Assembly: GCA_002291845.1 (NCBI GenBank)
Contig: DBAU01000016.1
Location: 527-35,174 of the forward strand
Direction: 5' to 3'
Origin: Alphaproteobacteria bacterium UBA1002
GTDB lineage: Bacteria; Pseudomonadota; Alphaproteobacteria; Rickettsiales; UBA998
DNA length: 34,648 bases
Shown here: positions 24,120 to 32,471 of the stretch, piece after piece
Layout of the letters: each line of letters starts with the position of its first letter
Position numbering within the stretch: the first letter of the stretch is position 1
Position numbers and translations under genes: made by a program
The notes under the pieces: model-generated
Seen by the model: the letters and a program-made list of their open reading frames with translations, nothing else
Told to the model about the DNA's origin: nothing
Databases searched by the model: none

Positions 24120-24568
24120 CAGGCTCTCCTTCGCAAAGGCGTCCAGTCTTCTGGTAGCCACGTGGCTTTTGAGTGCGTTATGGTGCGCAAAAGAGCAAGC
24201 CGTGCTGGATAATGGCGCGGCATATAAATACGTGGAAGTGTGAGCCCCTCATGCATCCAAAGATCACGCCCTAGCGAGTCAGACAATTCTACCACCCAAC
24301 AGAGCTTTACTTCACTGATGAAAGGAAACGTGAGAATACCAAGCTCACGCAGGGCGAGACACCCTTGCAACGTATCAGGCGCAAATGCTGTGAGCGCTTC
24401 GTTTTCAGGGCGAATTAGCACGACATCATCGGCCACCAGTTCAGCGCCATGGTCAATGCACTCCAGGGCCAGTGACGATTTTCCTTCTCCAGGATGTCCG
24501 CAAATGAGGATCCCCCGGTCCTCCCATGCCACAACGGTACCATGCAGAAGCGCCGGGGGGGTGCCCAT
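24119..24568 (-). CDS. hprK: Short HPr kinase/phosphorylase (catalytic domain only)
   Basis: This enzyme phosphorylates, and may dephosphorylate, HPr on its regulatory Ser. From ATG 24568 it has 149 residues, the length common in alphaproteobacteria, which lack the N-terminal domain of the Gram-positive enzyme. HGTVVAW holds the conserved His9. Walker A is GHPGEGKSS (24-32), then CIDHGAELVADDVVLIRP and LALRELGILTFPF. A longer frame to 24613 would overlap hpf. It follows hpf by 8 bases and is coupled to rapZ. In many alphaproteobacteria hprK follows a two-component pair; here it follows hpf instead. Confidence 0.93.
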   Translation of the reverse strand: MGTPPALLHGTVVAWEDRGILICGHPGEGKSSLALECIDHGAELVADDVVLIRPENEALTAFAPDTLQGCLALRELGILTFPFISEVKLCWVVELSDSLGRDLWMHEGLTLPRIYMPRHYPARLALLRTITHSKATWLPEDWTPLRRRA

Positions 24569-24576
24569 AGATGCTA

Positions 24577-25164
24577 TTACGCTGCCGCCGACTGTTCGAT
24601 TGGATCCACCCACGAGATGTTACCATCCGCGCGGCGATAGACAACATTCACTCGACCATGTGCAGAATTGATAAACATCAGCGCCGGCAGATCAGATAAA
24701 TCCATGCGCATGACTGCTTCGCTAACCGTCAGATGTTCAATATCAGTACTCTTTTCAGCGATGACCAGAGGAGCGTCCTGCGCTTCTTCGTCGTGGTCAG
24801 CAAGGACATATTTCACGCCACGAACCGCCCCGGACTGCGCAGCGGGTAACCCAACTTTTTCCGAGTGGTGGTTTGTAAGGCGACGCTTATAGCGCCGTAA
24901 TTGTTTCTCAATTTTATGCTCTGCCGCATCAAACGTCGCGTAGACATCTTCGCCGCGGGCAGATGCTTTGACCACAAAGCCTGCGTGGGTACCAATATTG
25001 CCCACAATATCGACACAAAAAGCGTTCTTTTCTTTTGAAACAACCACATTCAACGCGGAGACACGATCAATATATTTATGTACGCCTTCTTCCACACGCT
25101 GTTCAATGTGAGAACGTAGCGAATCACCAACGTCCATATGTCTGCCGGAGACATTAATTTGCAT
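24577..25164 (-). CDS. hpf: Ribosome hibernation promoting factor, long form
   Basis: Long HPF binds the 30S decoding region and pairs two ribosomes into inactive 100S dimers during slow growth. The protein has 195 residues. The N-terminal domain (1 to about 100) starts MQINVSGRHMDVGDSLRSHI and includes ARGEDVYATFDAAEHKIEKQ LRRYKRRL. A variable linker follows. The C-terminal dimerisation domain (about 130-188) shows KSTDIEHLTVSEAVMRMDLS and ALMFINSAHGRVNVVYRRAD. AGAGG precedes the ATG. A strong promoter with a palindrome at its start point lies upstream, so hpf probably leads its own transcript. Confidence 0.95.
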   Translation of the reverse strand: MQINVSGRHMDVGDSLRSHIEQRVEEGVHKYIDRVSALNVVVSKEKNAFCVDIVGNIGTHAGFVVKASARGEDVYATFDAAEHKIEKQLRRYKRRLTNHHSEKVGLPAAQSGAVRGVKYVLADHDEEAQDAPLVIAEKSTDIEHLTVSEAVMRMDLSDLPALMFINSAHGRVNVVYRRADGNISWVDPIEQSAAA

Positions 25165-25191
25165 AGTTACCTCTCTTGTCGATGGAAAAAG

Positions 25192-25205
25192 CGAATGATC
25201 ATTCG
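25192..25205. repeat. Perfect 14-bp palindrome at the hpf transcription start
   Basis: CGAATGATCATTCG is a perfect palindrome covering about +1 to +14 of the predicted hpf transcript. The position suits a repressor operator; the RNA could also fold into a short hairpin. Confidence 0.55.
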
Positions 25206-25212
25206 AAGATGC

Positions 25213-25241
25213 ATTATAGTCGGAAAACGTGCTTTTGGCAA
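25213..25241 (-). promoter_or_regulatory. Strong predicted sigma-70 promoter of hpf–hprK–rapZ–EIIA–HPr
   Basis: On the minus strand TTGCCA (25241-25236) and a perfect TATAAT (25218-25213) are spaced by exactly 17 bases. The start point is expected near 25206, leaving a leader of about 41 bases before ATG 25164. No sigma-54 GG/GC element was noticed here, unlike hpf promoters in some proteobacteria. Confidence 0.75.
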
Positions 25242-25293
25242 AGCCAGCCTGAAATAGGCCTAAAGAAAATAGATAAATAAACCGAGGAAAAGA

Positions 25294-26580
25294 CTAAAGT
25301 TTTGGTAGGCGTACGCCGAGGCAAGAAGCAAGCCGATCCTGTTCGCCATAATACGCGACGCGGCGCAGGAAACGAGGCATAATACCGGTCCATTTGAATT
25401 CACCCTTCAACTTACCGTTTTCCTCTCCCAGAATATTGTAAACAAACAAATCCTGCATGGTGATGATGTCTTGCTCCATGCCAATAATTTCGCTCACATA
25501 GGTGACGCGGCGGTGCCCGTCACGCATGCGGCTGATTTGGATAATCACGTTAATGGCCGACGATATTTGAGAACGAATCGAGCGCGTCGGCAACCCAAGG
25601 TTAGCCATGCCGATCATGTTTTCCAAGCGCGAAAGACAATCCCGCGGATGGTTTGCGTGGATGGTGGTGAGTGAACCTTCATGTCCTGTATTCATGGCCT
25701 GCATCATGTCAAACGCTTCGGCACCACGCACCTCACCCACCAGAATGCGATCCGGACGCATACGAAGTGCATTTTTTACCAGATCGCGCATGCTGACTTC
25801 TTCCTCGCGGAATTGGCCATAGGTAACGGGCTTGGTTTCAAGGCGAACAACATGTGGCTGTTGAAGTCGCAATTCTGCAGCATCTTCAATAGTAACTACA
25901 CGTTCTTTATGGTCAATGAATTGTGAAATTGCATTGAGTAGCGTTGTTTTACCAGAGCCTGTACCTCCAGAGACCATGACGTTTAGCTTGCACTTACCAA
26001 TAATCTTGAGAAATTCGCCAAGCTGCTGCGAGACGTTACCCTGCTCTTTCATGATGTCGAGTGTGAGTCCACGTTTGGCAAATTTACGAATCGAGATGGA
26101 AGTTCCATCCACTGCAAGTGGCGGCGCAATAATATTCACCCGCGATCCATCAAGCAGGCGCGCATCAACTAACGGACGGCTAGGATTAATCGCACGGCCA
26201 ACGGTCTTTGCAATCTGCTCTGCAACCGCAAGAACTTCAGAATCATTCGGGAATGTGATATCGGTGCGTTCTAATTTTCCGGAACGCTCCACATAAATGG
26301 AGTCTGGGCCGTTAATAAGGATATCATTAATGCTGTCATCTTGTAGGAGCGGCTGGATGGGCCCCATGGATGAAAGCTGCTCTATGAACTGTTCAGTTAA
26401 TGCGGCAACACTGCCATCACGCGCTGGCGCTCCAATCGCCCGATTGACAGCGTGAGCGACAGGGACAACAGTAGCGTCGGATGCTGATGGGTGATGCACT
26501 TCATGACGCAATTCGGAGATTTGCTGCTCCAGGCTTTGTACATAATTTAGCAGGCTTTCAATGGAGATTGCGTCAGTCAT
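25294..26580 (-). CDS. cpaF: CpaF/TadA-family secretion ATPase, copy 2
   Basis: A hexameric ATPase of the type II/IV secretion superfamily, here of the CpaF branch that powers Tad pilus assembly. It has 428 residues. A short helical N-terminus (SLLNYVQSLEQQISELRHEV) looks like a coiled coil. Then come PIQPLLQDDSINDILINGPD, Walker A GGTGSGKT (205-212), the Asp box TIEDAAELRLQQPHVVRLE (Glu232, Asp233), MRPDRILVGEVRG (Glu283), and the His box GHEGSLTTIHANHPRD. All catalytic parts are intact. No other Tad/Flp genes are nearby. A second copy lies 120 bases upstream. The ribosome site is weak. Confidence 0.92.
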   Translation of the reverse strand: MTDAISIESLLNYVQSLEQQISELRHEVHHPSASDATVVPVAHAVNRAIGAPARDGSVAALTEQFIEQLSSMGPIQPLLQDDSINDILINGPDSIYVERSGKLERTDITFPNDSEVLAVAEQIAKTVGRAINPSRPLVDARLLDGSRVNIIAPPLAVDGTSISIRKFAKRGLTLDIMKEQGNVSQQLGEFLKIIGKCKLNVMVSGGTGSGKTTLLNAISQFIDHKERVVTIEDAAELRLQQPHVVRLETKPVTYGQFREEEVSMRDLVKNALRMRPDRILVGEVRGAEAFDMMQAMNTGHEGSLTTIHANHPRDCLSRLENMIGMANLGLPTRSIRSQISSAINVIIQISRMRDGHRRVTYVSEIIGMEQDIITMQDLFVYNILGEENGKLKGEFKWTGIMPRFLRRVAYYGEQDRLASCLGVRLPKL

Positions 26581-26700
26581 GATACCGTCAATACCAAGTG
26601 TTATTACGTAATTTATTGCATGTTATCATCACTAAAGCCAACATATTAACAGAGTGTGAAGTTTTATGTAGATGCGTGATGGCTGATGCGGGTGAGAAAT

Positions 26701-27957
26701 CTATCGTGTGCCTGCAACAATGGTCATCATACCGGCTTCACGTAATGCACGATTGAGCTCCTGATGCTTTGGAAAAATTCCGGTCCAAATGTGTTGGCCT
26801 TGAATAATCCCCTTCTCGTCTACGCCACTTTGTTTGAAGATGAAGATATCTTGCATCACCACGGTATCGCTTTCCATACCCACAATTTCGGACAGCTTCA
26901 CTAGCCGGCGCGAACCATCTTCCATGCGCATGATCTGAATAACCAAATGAATGGCAGACGCAATCTGTCGACGTATGGCGGTTATGGGCAAATTGAGATC
27001 GGCCATACCAATCATATTTTCAATGCGCGCCAAGCCATCACGTGGAGTATTGGCGTGAATGGTGGTGAGTGAGCCTTCATGTCCTGTATTCATGGCTTGT
27101 AGCATGTCAAATGCTTCCGGCCCTCGGACCTCGCCAACAATAATTCGGTCCGGACGCATACGCAGCGCATTGCGCACCAGCTCACGCGTGGTAATGGCGT
27201 TATTGCCGCTTTGATTGATATCCACCCACTCCAAGCGGACAATGTTAGGCAGATCAAGCCGAAGCTCCGCAGGATTTTCAATGGTTACGATGCGATCGGT
27301 AGAGCGAATGTGGTTAGCAATCGCATTAAGCATGGTGGTTTTGCCCGATCCCGTACCGCCAGAGACCACAATATTCAGCTTAATGCTTGCGCATACCCGG
27401 AGGAAATCAGCGATTTGTTTGTTTAAGGTGCCATTGTCTACCAGCGATTGGAGCGAGAAATCAGCATGGCCAATTTTTCGAATAGAGATATTGATTCCGT
27501 CAATGGCCAGAGGCGGCATAACAATATTCACACGTGATCCGTCTGGAAGGCGCGTATCAATTAATGGTCGCATGGGATCAATTTTCATGCCGGAAAATGC
27601 TAAAATATTTTCAACAAAGCGCACTAACTCTTCAGGGCCTTGAAAAGAAATATCGGAGCGTTCCACGTTGCCGGCTCGCTCTATGTAGATGTCGCTAGGC
27701 CCATTAATCATAATATCATCTATGCCCCGATCTTCTAAAAGAGGAGTGATCGGGTAGAGATCAACCGCTGCCGCAGAGGTGAGCATCGGGGGTACGTCGC
27801 TGCTCATTGTGGACGATGCAGCATACGCACCGTGGGATGACTGCTCGCCGAGCCGATGCTCCAGATGTGCGCACCGTTGTTCGAGCAAATCGCTATAACG
27901 CAAAAATGCATTAAAAAAATGATCGAGCGAAGAGGTATCCGTAAGAGGCTGTGACAT
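26701..27957 (-). CDS. cpaF: CpaF/TadA-family secretion ATPase, copy 1
   Basis: A paralogue of the next gene, 418 residues. The N-terminal helix FLRYSDLLEQRCAHLEHRLG is followed by a Ser-rich linker. The core has PITPLLEDRGIDDIMINGPS, Walker A GGTGSGKT (200-207), MRPDRIIVGEVRGPEAFDML and GHEGSLTTIHANTPRD. The Asp box reads TIENPAELRLDLPNIVRLE, so Asp of the usual ED pair is Asn228; Glu227 is kept. The last 30 residues differ from copy 2. Long identical blocks show common descent, but the copies are clearly diverged, so the duplication is old. It lies 110 bases downstream of rpoN. Confidence 0.92.
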   Translation of the reverse strand: MSQPLTDTSSLDHFFNAFLRYSDLLEQRCAHLEHRLGEQSSHGAYAASSTMSSDVPPMLTSAAAVDLYPITPLLEDRGIDDIMINGPSDIYIERAGNVERSDISFQGPEELVRFVENILAFSGMKIDPMRPLIDTRLPDGSRVNIVMPPLAIDGINISIRKIGHADFSLQSLVDNGTLNKQIADFLRVCASIKLNIVVSGGTGSGKTTMLNAIANHIRSTDRIVTIENPAELRLDLPNIVRLEWVDINQSGNNAITTRELVRNALRMRPDRIIVGEVRGPEAFDMLQAMNTGHEGSLTTIHANTPRDGLARIENMIGMADLNLPITAIRRQIASAIHLVIQIMRMEDGSRRLVKLSEIVGMESDTVVMQDIFIFKQSGVDEKGIIQGQHIWTGIFPKHQELNRALREAGMMTIVAGTR

Positions 27958-28067
27958 GAAGAGAACCAGTAAGCGAGATAAGTAGTTTCGCCTTAGAATT
28001 ACCCGAGGAACCCTAATTTTACCTTAATGCGAGGGGTTTAAATTCAGAGAATCCCCACTTGGGCTGA

Positions 28068-29516
28068 CTAACTCATCGATTTCTTTTGTTTTCTCCGATC
28101 CACGGAGGAAGGAATATCTAATAACTGTCGGTATTTTACCACCGTGCGCCGAGCGACATCCATACCCCGTTCTTTAAGGACGCGTGCAATGGTGTCGTCA
28201 GACAAGATATCATCGGGACTTTCTTTGGCAATTAGCTGCTTAATTTCGTGCATAATGACACGGCTTGACTGGGCTTCGCCGTCTTCTCCTCCCACGGCCG
28301 TGGAGAAGAAGTATTTCATTTCGAATGTGCCCCGCGGGGTTGCCATGTACTTGTTTGCACTGATGCGGCTGACGGTGCTTTCATGAACCTGGGCCAGTGC
28401 GGCGATATCGCTGAGTTTCATCGGTTTTAAATAATGAATTCCGCGCTCCAGAAAATCCTTCTGCCAGCGCGTGATTTCAGTGGCGATCTTCAGCATATTA
28501 GTAGCGCGCTGGTCGAGCGCTTTTACCAGCCAATTTGCATGGCTCAGCTGTTCATTGAGAAATTTTTTTTCGTCGCGGTTACGCGCCTGCGCGTGAATGC
28601 TGTCATGATACTGGCGATTAATAAGCACGCGTGGCAGTGCATCTGGGTTGAGCTCAACACGCCACTGACGGTCAGGGGCACGCCGGATAAAAATATCCGG
28701 TATAATGGTTTCAATACGTTCATTCTGAAACCTGCTGCCGGGCTTCGGATCGAGCGTACGAATCAATGCGAGCGCTTCTTTCAGACCTTGTTCGTCAAGT
28801 CCAGTAAGCTGAGATAACTTTTTTGTGTTGCCATCGGCAAACAGGTGCATATGGCGTAGAAAATCCTTTAATACCGGACTAAGTAAACCACGTTCTTCAA
28901 GCTGCAATTCAAGGCACTCACGCAAATTCCTTGCAAAAACGCCAGTTGGCTCACAGGCTTGCAGGCAGCGAATAATGCGCTCCAAGGTGGCCTCATCGGT
29001 ACCCAGCGTTTGTGATAGCGAAAGCGTACTTTCGAGCAGGTAGCCATTATCATCCAGCAGGTCTGCCAGGTGCATAGCAATCAGACGCTCATGCGGAGCA
29101 TCAATCAGGGTATTGATCTGCTGGCGGACATGCTCCTGTAAAGTAACCTCTTCCCCATAACGCTGCTCAATAATTTCTCCTGCGGAATGGTCTGCTATAC
29201 TAGAAACATCGTAGCGACGGGAGGTGAAGCCCTCATCTGTTTCTCCGCCCCACCAGCTTTCTTCGCTGGTATCCAGTGTAGAGGTTGCCGCGTCTTCGTG
29301 TTCGGAGAGTGACCACTCTGCATCGCCAGACTCAGCGGAGCCTCCTTCCCCCTCGCCCTCACCAAGCGTTAGAAGCGGATTACGCTGGGCTTCTGCCAGA
29401 ATAAATTCTTGAAGATCGATAGCTGAGAGCTGCAGCATCTTGATCGACTGCTGCAGCTGCTGCGTCATGACAAGGTTCTGCGATTGCCGTAGCTCTAAAG
29501 AAGCGCGGGTATTCAT
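28068..29516 (-). CDS. rpoN: RNA polymerase sigma-54 factor
   Basis: Sigma-54 directs RNA polymerase to GG/GC promoters that need an enhancer-binding ATPase. The protein has 482 residues. Region I is MNTRASLELRQSQNLVMTQQ LQQSIKMLQL, rich in Leu and Gln. An acidic region II follows (about 55-95). The core-binding part includes ACEPTGVFARNLRECLELQL. The helix-turn-helix area is MKLSDIAALAQVHESTVSRI, then ATPRGTFEMKYFFS. The RpoN box near the C-terminus reads ARRTVVKYRQLL (455-466), close to consensus ARRTVAKYRE. It starts three bases after the lptB stop. No sigma-54 activator gene is in the window. Confidence 0.97.
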   Translation of the reverse strand: MNTRASLELRQSQNLVMTQQLQQSIKMLQLSAIDLQEFILAEAQRNPLLTLGEGEGEGGSAESGDAEWSLSEHEDAATSTLDTSEESWWGGETDEGFTSRRYDVSSIADHSAGEIIEQRYGEEVTLQEHVRQQINTLIDAPHERLIAMHLADLLDDNGYLLESTLSLSQTLGTDEATLERIIRCLQACEPTGVFARNLRECLELQLEERGLLSPVLKDFLRHMHLFADGNTKKLSQLTGLDEQGLKEALALIRTLDPKPGSRFQNERIETIIPDIFIRRAPDRQWRVELNPDALPRVLINRQYHDSIHAQARNRDEKKFLNEQLSHANWLVKALDQRATNMLKIATEITRWQKDFLERGIHYLKPMKLSDIAALAQVHESTVSRISANKYMATPRGTFEMKYFFSTAVGGEDGEAQSSRVIMHEIKQLIAKESPDDILSDDTIARVLKERGMDVARRTVVKYRQLLDIPSSVDRRKQKKSMS

Positions 29517-29519
29517 GAC

Positions 29520-30299
29520 CTAAAGGCTGAAGCGCTCCCCGAGATAGACCCGGCGAACTTCAGCGTTGCCAACAATCTCATCTGGGCGGCCTTCCATTAA
29601 AACTACACCATCATGGATAATGTAAGCACGATCAATAATGTCGAGGGTTTCACGAACATTGTGGTCGGTAATCAGCACGCCGATGCCTCGGTCTTTCAGG
29701 TGCGATACGATATCGCGAATGTCTGATACGGCAATAGGATCAATCCCCGCGAGCGGTTCATCCAGTAGGATGAACGAAGGATGACACGCCAACGCGCGCG
29801 CAATCTCCACGCGACGTCGTTCCCCTCCAGAAAGTTGAGCGGCGGGCGCGGCACGAAGGTGAGAAATTGAAAACTCAGCCATTAAGTCGTCTAAGACGCG
29901 TTGGCGCCTCTCTACTTCAGGCTCGTTCACTTCAAGCATCGACATGATGTTTTGCTCAACGGTCATGCCGCGGAAAATCGATGTCTCCTGAGGGAGATAG
30001 CCTATGCCAAGACGCGCCCGTCGATACATTGGCAATGCGGTGATGTCATTCCCATCCAGCTGGATAGAACCGTGATCCGCGCGCACCAATCCTGTGATCA
30101 TGTAAAAACAGGTCGTTTTTCCAGCGCCATTAGGCCCAAGAAGCCCAACTGCTTCACCACGGTCCACATGTAAGCTGACGTCTCTCACCACACGCCTTTT
30201 GCCATAATGTTTTCCCAAGTGTTGGATACTCAGGCCGGATTCTTTCGCAATAAGTACCGGACCACTGGAGGCCTCTGGCATTATGTCGGCTTCGACCAT
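29520..30299 (-). CDS. lptB: LPS export ABC transporter ATP-binding protein LptB
   Basis: LptB supplies the energy for pulling LPS from the inner membrane together with LptF, LptG and LptC. The start is ATG 30299, with AAGGA eight bases upstream; the product is 259 residues. Walker A is GLLGPNGAGKTTCF, the Q-loop lies in GIGYLPQETSIFRGMTVEQN, the ABC signature is LSGGERRRVEIARAL, Walker B is FILLDEPLAGIDP, and the switch His is in VLITDHNVRETL. The protein has about 15 extra N-terminal residues compared with E. coli LptB. lptF and lptG are not in the window. Confidence 0.96.
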   Translation of the reverse strand: MVEADIMPEASSGPVLIAKESGLSIQHLGKHYGKRRVVRDVSLHVDRGEAVGLLGPNGAGKTTCFYMITGLVRADHGSIQLDGNDITALPMYRRARLGIGYLPQETSIFRGMTVEQNIMSMLEVNEPEVERRQRVLDDLMAEFSISHLRAAPAAQLSGGERRRVEIARALACHPSFILLDEPLAGIDPIAVSDIRDIVSHLKDRGIGVLITDHNVRETLDIIDRAYIIHDGVVLMEGRPDEIVGNAEVRRVYLGERFSL

Positions 30300-30303
30300 G
30301 CGC

Positions 30304-30825
30304 TTATTCCTTGGCTTTGGGGATGAAAACCCCTTTGACACGGCCACTTCCCTGTTCAGCGCTTACCGGTGCACCGGTGTCTCCCGCTGTCAGCAAACTT
30401 CGCCCTGAAACAAGATTATACTCCAAACGCTCTCCCTTCAGAACATTTTTATCCCGACGTAACAAAACATTACCAAACACCAGGATTTGCTTGTTATCGA
30501 CGTTGTAAACGCCACGGTCACCGCTGGCGGCTTCTGTTGGCGTATGCATCTCGACGTTCCCGATGACTTCAATCCTTGATACGCCCGATTCACCACCGCC
30601 CTGCCCTGCCGGCCGATAAAAAACAATCATCCGCTCGGACGTCAATTTTACGTTCCCCTGAGTGGCCATCACATTACCAGAAAAAATAGCCTTCTGTTCA
30701 GGCTGCACGACCTCAAGGCGATCGGCGTTAATTTCAATAGGCTGATTACTATCAGGCTGCAGGCTTTGCGCCACCACCGGTAAAGCAAAAAAAAGTAGAA
30801 ATAAAACCGTACAACTATGTCGCAT
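30304..30825 (-). CDS. lptA: LPS transport periplasmic protein LptA
   Basis: LptA forms the periplasmic bridge that carries LPS between membranes. The product has 173 residues, with signal peptide MRHSCTVLFLLFFALPVVA and likely cleavage after residue 19. The OstA-type beta-jellyroll follows: PIEINADRLEVVQPEQKAIF, SGNVMATQGNVKLTSERMIV, GNVEMHTPTEAASGDRGVYN, and VFGNVLLRRDKNVLKGERLE YNL. The gene overlaps the end of lptC by 11 bases and is followed closely by lptB. Confidence 0.93.
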   Translation of the reverse strand: MRHSCTVLFLLFFALPVVAQSLQPDSNQPIEINADRLEVVQPEQKAIFSGNVMATQGNVKLTSERMIVFYRPAGQGGGESGVSRIEVIGNVEMHTPTEAASGDRGVYNVDNKQILVFGNVLLRRDKNVLKGERLEYNLVSGRSLLTAGDTGAPVSAEQGSGRVKGVFIPKAKE

Positions 30826-31444
30826 TCGGGCGAATCCTCATGGTCACGTTTCCTGAGAGTATCATTCTCTCGCCCCGATCGAAAATAGAGAATTGTTCTG
30901 CAGTAAAACTTCCCATCACGCCCTGACCTTGTACGGGCAATTCACCGGTTGCATTGCCGTTGACCGTATCAATGCGTACTTGCTCAGTGGTGAATTCATA
31001 CCCCTTGTCATGAAATAGTTTTACGTCTCCAGAAAGAAACAGGGTCTGGTCCTGTAAATCCATTGTCCCCCCGTTGGCAGAAAGGGCTAGCCATGTGGTG
31101 TCTTTCATGGTGAGATCCGCTTGGATTTTTTCCATCACCACCGTGCGCTCATCTTTATGGAACGCTTGCGTTGCGGTGACTACAAACGGTTGATTTTGAC
31201 CATCCACACCCTGGAACTTTGGGTTAATCATCACAGGGTGCAGTTCTTCGCCTTTTTGGGTACTTGCGAGCGTAATGCGCGACGCTTCATCTTCCAGAAG
31301 CGGCAAAATGGTGATGATGCCAAGCAATAATAGAATCATGCATCCCAGCATTACTTTGCTGAAAAAAACGAAACGGCTACGTCGACCAAGCATGAGAAGC
31401 AGTTGCTGCCGGCGATCAGTGTAGCTGTTGGTAAAGCGAGGCAT
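30815..31444 (-). CDS. lptC: LPS export system protein LptC
   Basis: LptC is a bitopic inner-membrane protein linking the LptB2FG transporter to LptA. It has 209 residues. A basic N-terminal tail (DRRQQLLLMLGRRSRF) precedes one membrane helix at about residues 26-49. The periplasmic part has OstA-like strands: MINPKFQGVDGQNQPFVVTA, LALSANGGTMDLQDQTLFLS, GDVKLFHDKGYEFTTEQVRI, and MILSGNVTMRI. It starts five bases after the kdsD stop. No kdsC lies between them, although kdsC is there in E. coli. Confidence 0.92.
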   Translation of the reverse strand: MPRFTNSYTDRRQQLLLMLGRRSRFVFFSKVMLGCMILLLLGIITILPLLEDEASRITLASTQKGEELHPVMINPKFQGVDGQNQPFVVTATQAFHKDERTVVMEKIQADLTMKDTTWLALSANGGTMDLQDQTLFLSGDVKLFHDKGYEFTTEQVRIDTVNGNATGELPVQGQGVMGSFTAEQFSIFDRGERMILSGNVTMRIRPNAT

Positions 31445-31449
31445 GAATT

Positions 31450-32409
31450 CTAGGCTACTCCCGCGCGTAAACAGTCATGAATATGGAGTAATCCAGCAGG
31501 CATCCCGTCCTCTCCTAGTGCAAAAAGGCTGGTGATTGATCGTGAATTCATAATGGCGAGAGCTTCTGCCGCCAGCATCTTCGGTGTAACTGTGATCGGT
31601 TGACGGGTCATGACTTCCTGTGCGGGTAAATCCAGAAAATCCGTTTGAATATGACGCCGCAAATCACCATCAGTAATTATGCCAATCAATTGATTGTTTT
31701 CAATGACTGCCGCACATCCATAGCCATGACGAGTAATCGTTACCAGTACTTCACGCATGGGTGTGGAGGGAGCTACGAGGGGAAGGCTTTCGGCGGCATG
31801 CATGAGATCCGCAACGCGCAGAAGGTTTTTGCCCAGCTTGCCGCCCGGATGAAACACGCGGAAATCTTCCTTTGTAAATCCGCGCCGCTCAAGAAGTGCC
31901 ATGGCCAATGCATCGCCGTAAGCCATCATCATGATGGTGGATGTGGTGGGCGCACCTGTGGGTGATGCCTCTGGTATCTCAGGCAAGATTACGGCGATAT
32001 CCGCGGCCTCCACCAGCATGGAGGTGGGGCGACGTACCAGCGCAATAATGGGAATAGAAAATCGCTTGGCGTAAGAAATCATATCGCCCAACTCCGAGGT
32101 TTCCCCCGAGTTGGAAAGCATCAGTAACGCATCTTGCTGTGTGATCATACCAAGATCACCATGGCTTGCCTCACTAGGATGTACAAAGTAAGCCGGTGTT
32201 CCCGTGGAAGCCATGGTGGCCGCAATCTTGCGTGCCACGTGACCGCTTTTGCCCATGCCGGTGATAATGAGCCGTCCGTGCAAACCACCAATCAGCTCAA
32301 CAGCGCGGACGAAACGATCATCCAGCGCGTGGCGAACCGCTTCCAGCCCGGCAATCTCCTGTGTCAGGGTTGCACGGCCACTCTCCAGCGGTAAAAAGGA
32401 TGTACTCAT
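31450..32409 (-). CDS. kdsD: Arabinose-5-phosphate isomerase (SIS + two CBS domains)
   Basis: KdsD turns ribulose-5-phosphate into arabinose-5-phosphate, the first step of Kdo synthesis for LPS. Started at ATG 32409 it has 319 residues and places GMGKSGHVARKIAATMASTG near residue 51, as in E. coli. ATGs at 32430 and 32433 would add seven or eight residues and cannot be excluded. The SIS domain includes PAYFVHPSEASHGDLGMITQ and LLMLSNSGETSELGDMISYA. Two CBS repeats fill about residues 190-319 (PMREVLVTITRHGYGCAAVI, GIITDGDLRRHI, EVMTRQPITVTPKMLAAEAL). It opens the LPS block ahead of lptCAB. Confidence 0.94.
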   Translation of the reverse strand: MSTSFLPLESGRATLTQEIAGLEAVRHALDDRFVRAVELIGGLHGRLIITGMGKSGHVARKIAATMASTGTPAYFVHPSEASHGDLGMITQQDALLMLSNSGETSELGDMISYAKRFSIPIIALVRRPTSMLVEAADIAVILPEIPEASPTGAPTTSTIMMMAYGDALAMALLERRGFTKEDFRVFHPGGKLGKNLLRVADLMHAAESLPLVAPSTPMREVLVTITRHGYGCAAVIENNQLIGIITDGDLRRHIQTDFLDLPAQEVMTRQPITVTPKMLAAEALAIMNSRSITSLFALGEDGMPAGLLHIHDCLRAGVA

Positions 32410-32471
32410 AGATAACGTTGCTTGTTTCATCATAACCCGGGATAACATCGTGACTGGGCTACCGCAAGCGT

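Noticed and set aside
26603..26612. Palindrome ATTACGTAAT before cpaF copy 2
   Set aside because: Ten AT-rich bases occur easily by chance, and no clear promoter lies around it.
27958..28067. Terminator between rpoN and cpaF copy 1
   Set aside because: GGGG and CCCC tracts could pair over a long loop, but there is no solid stem and no T run.
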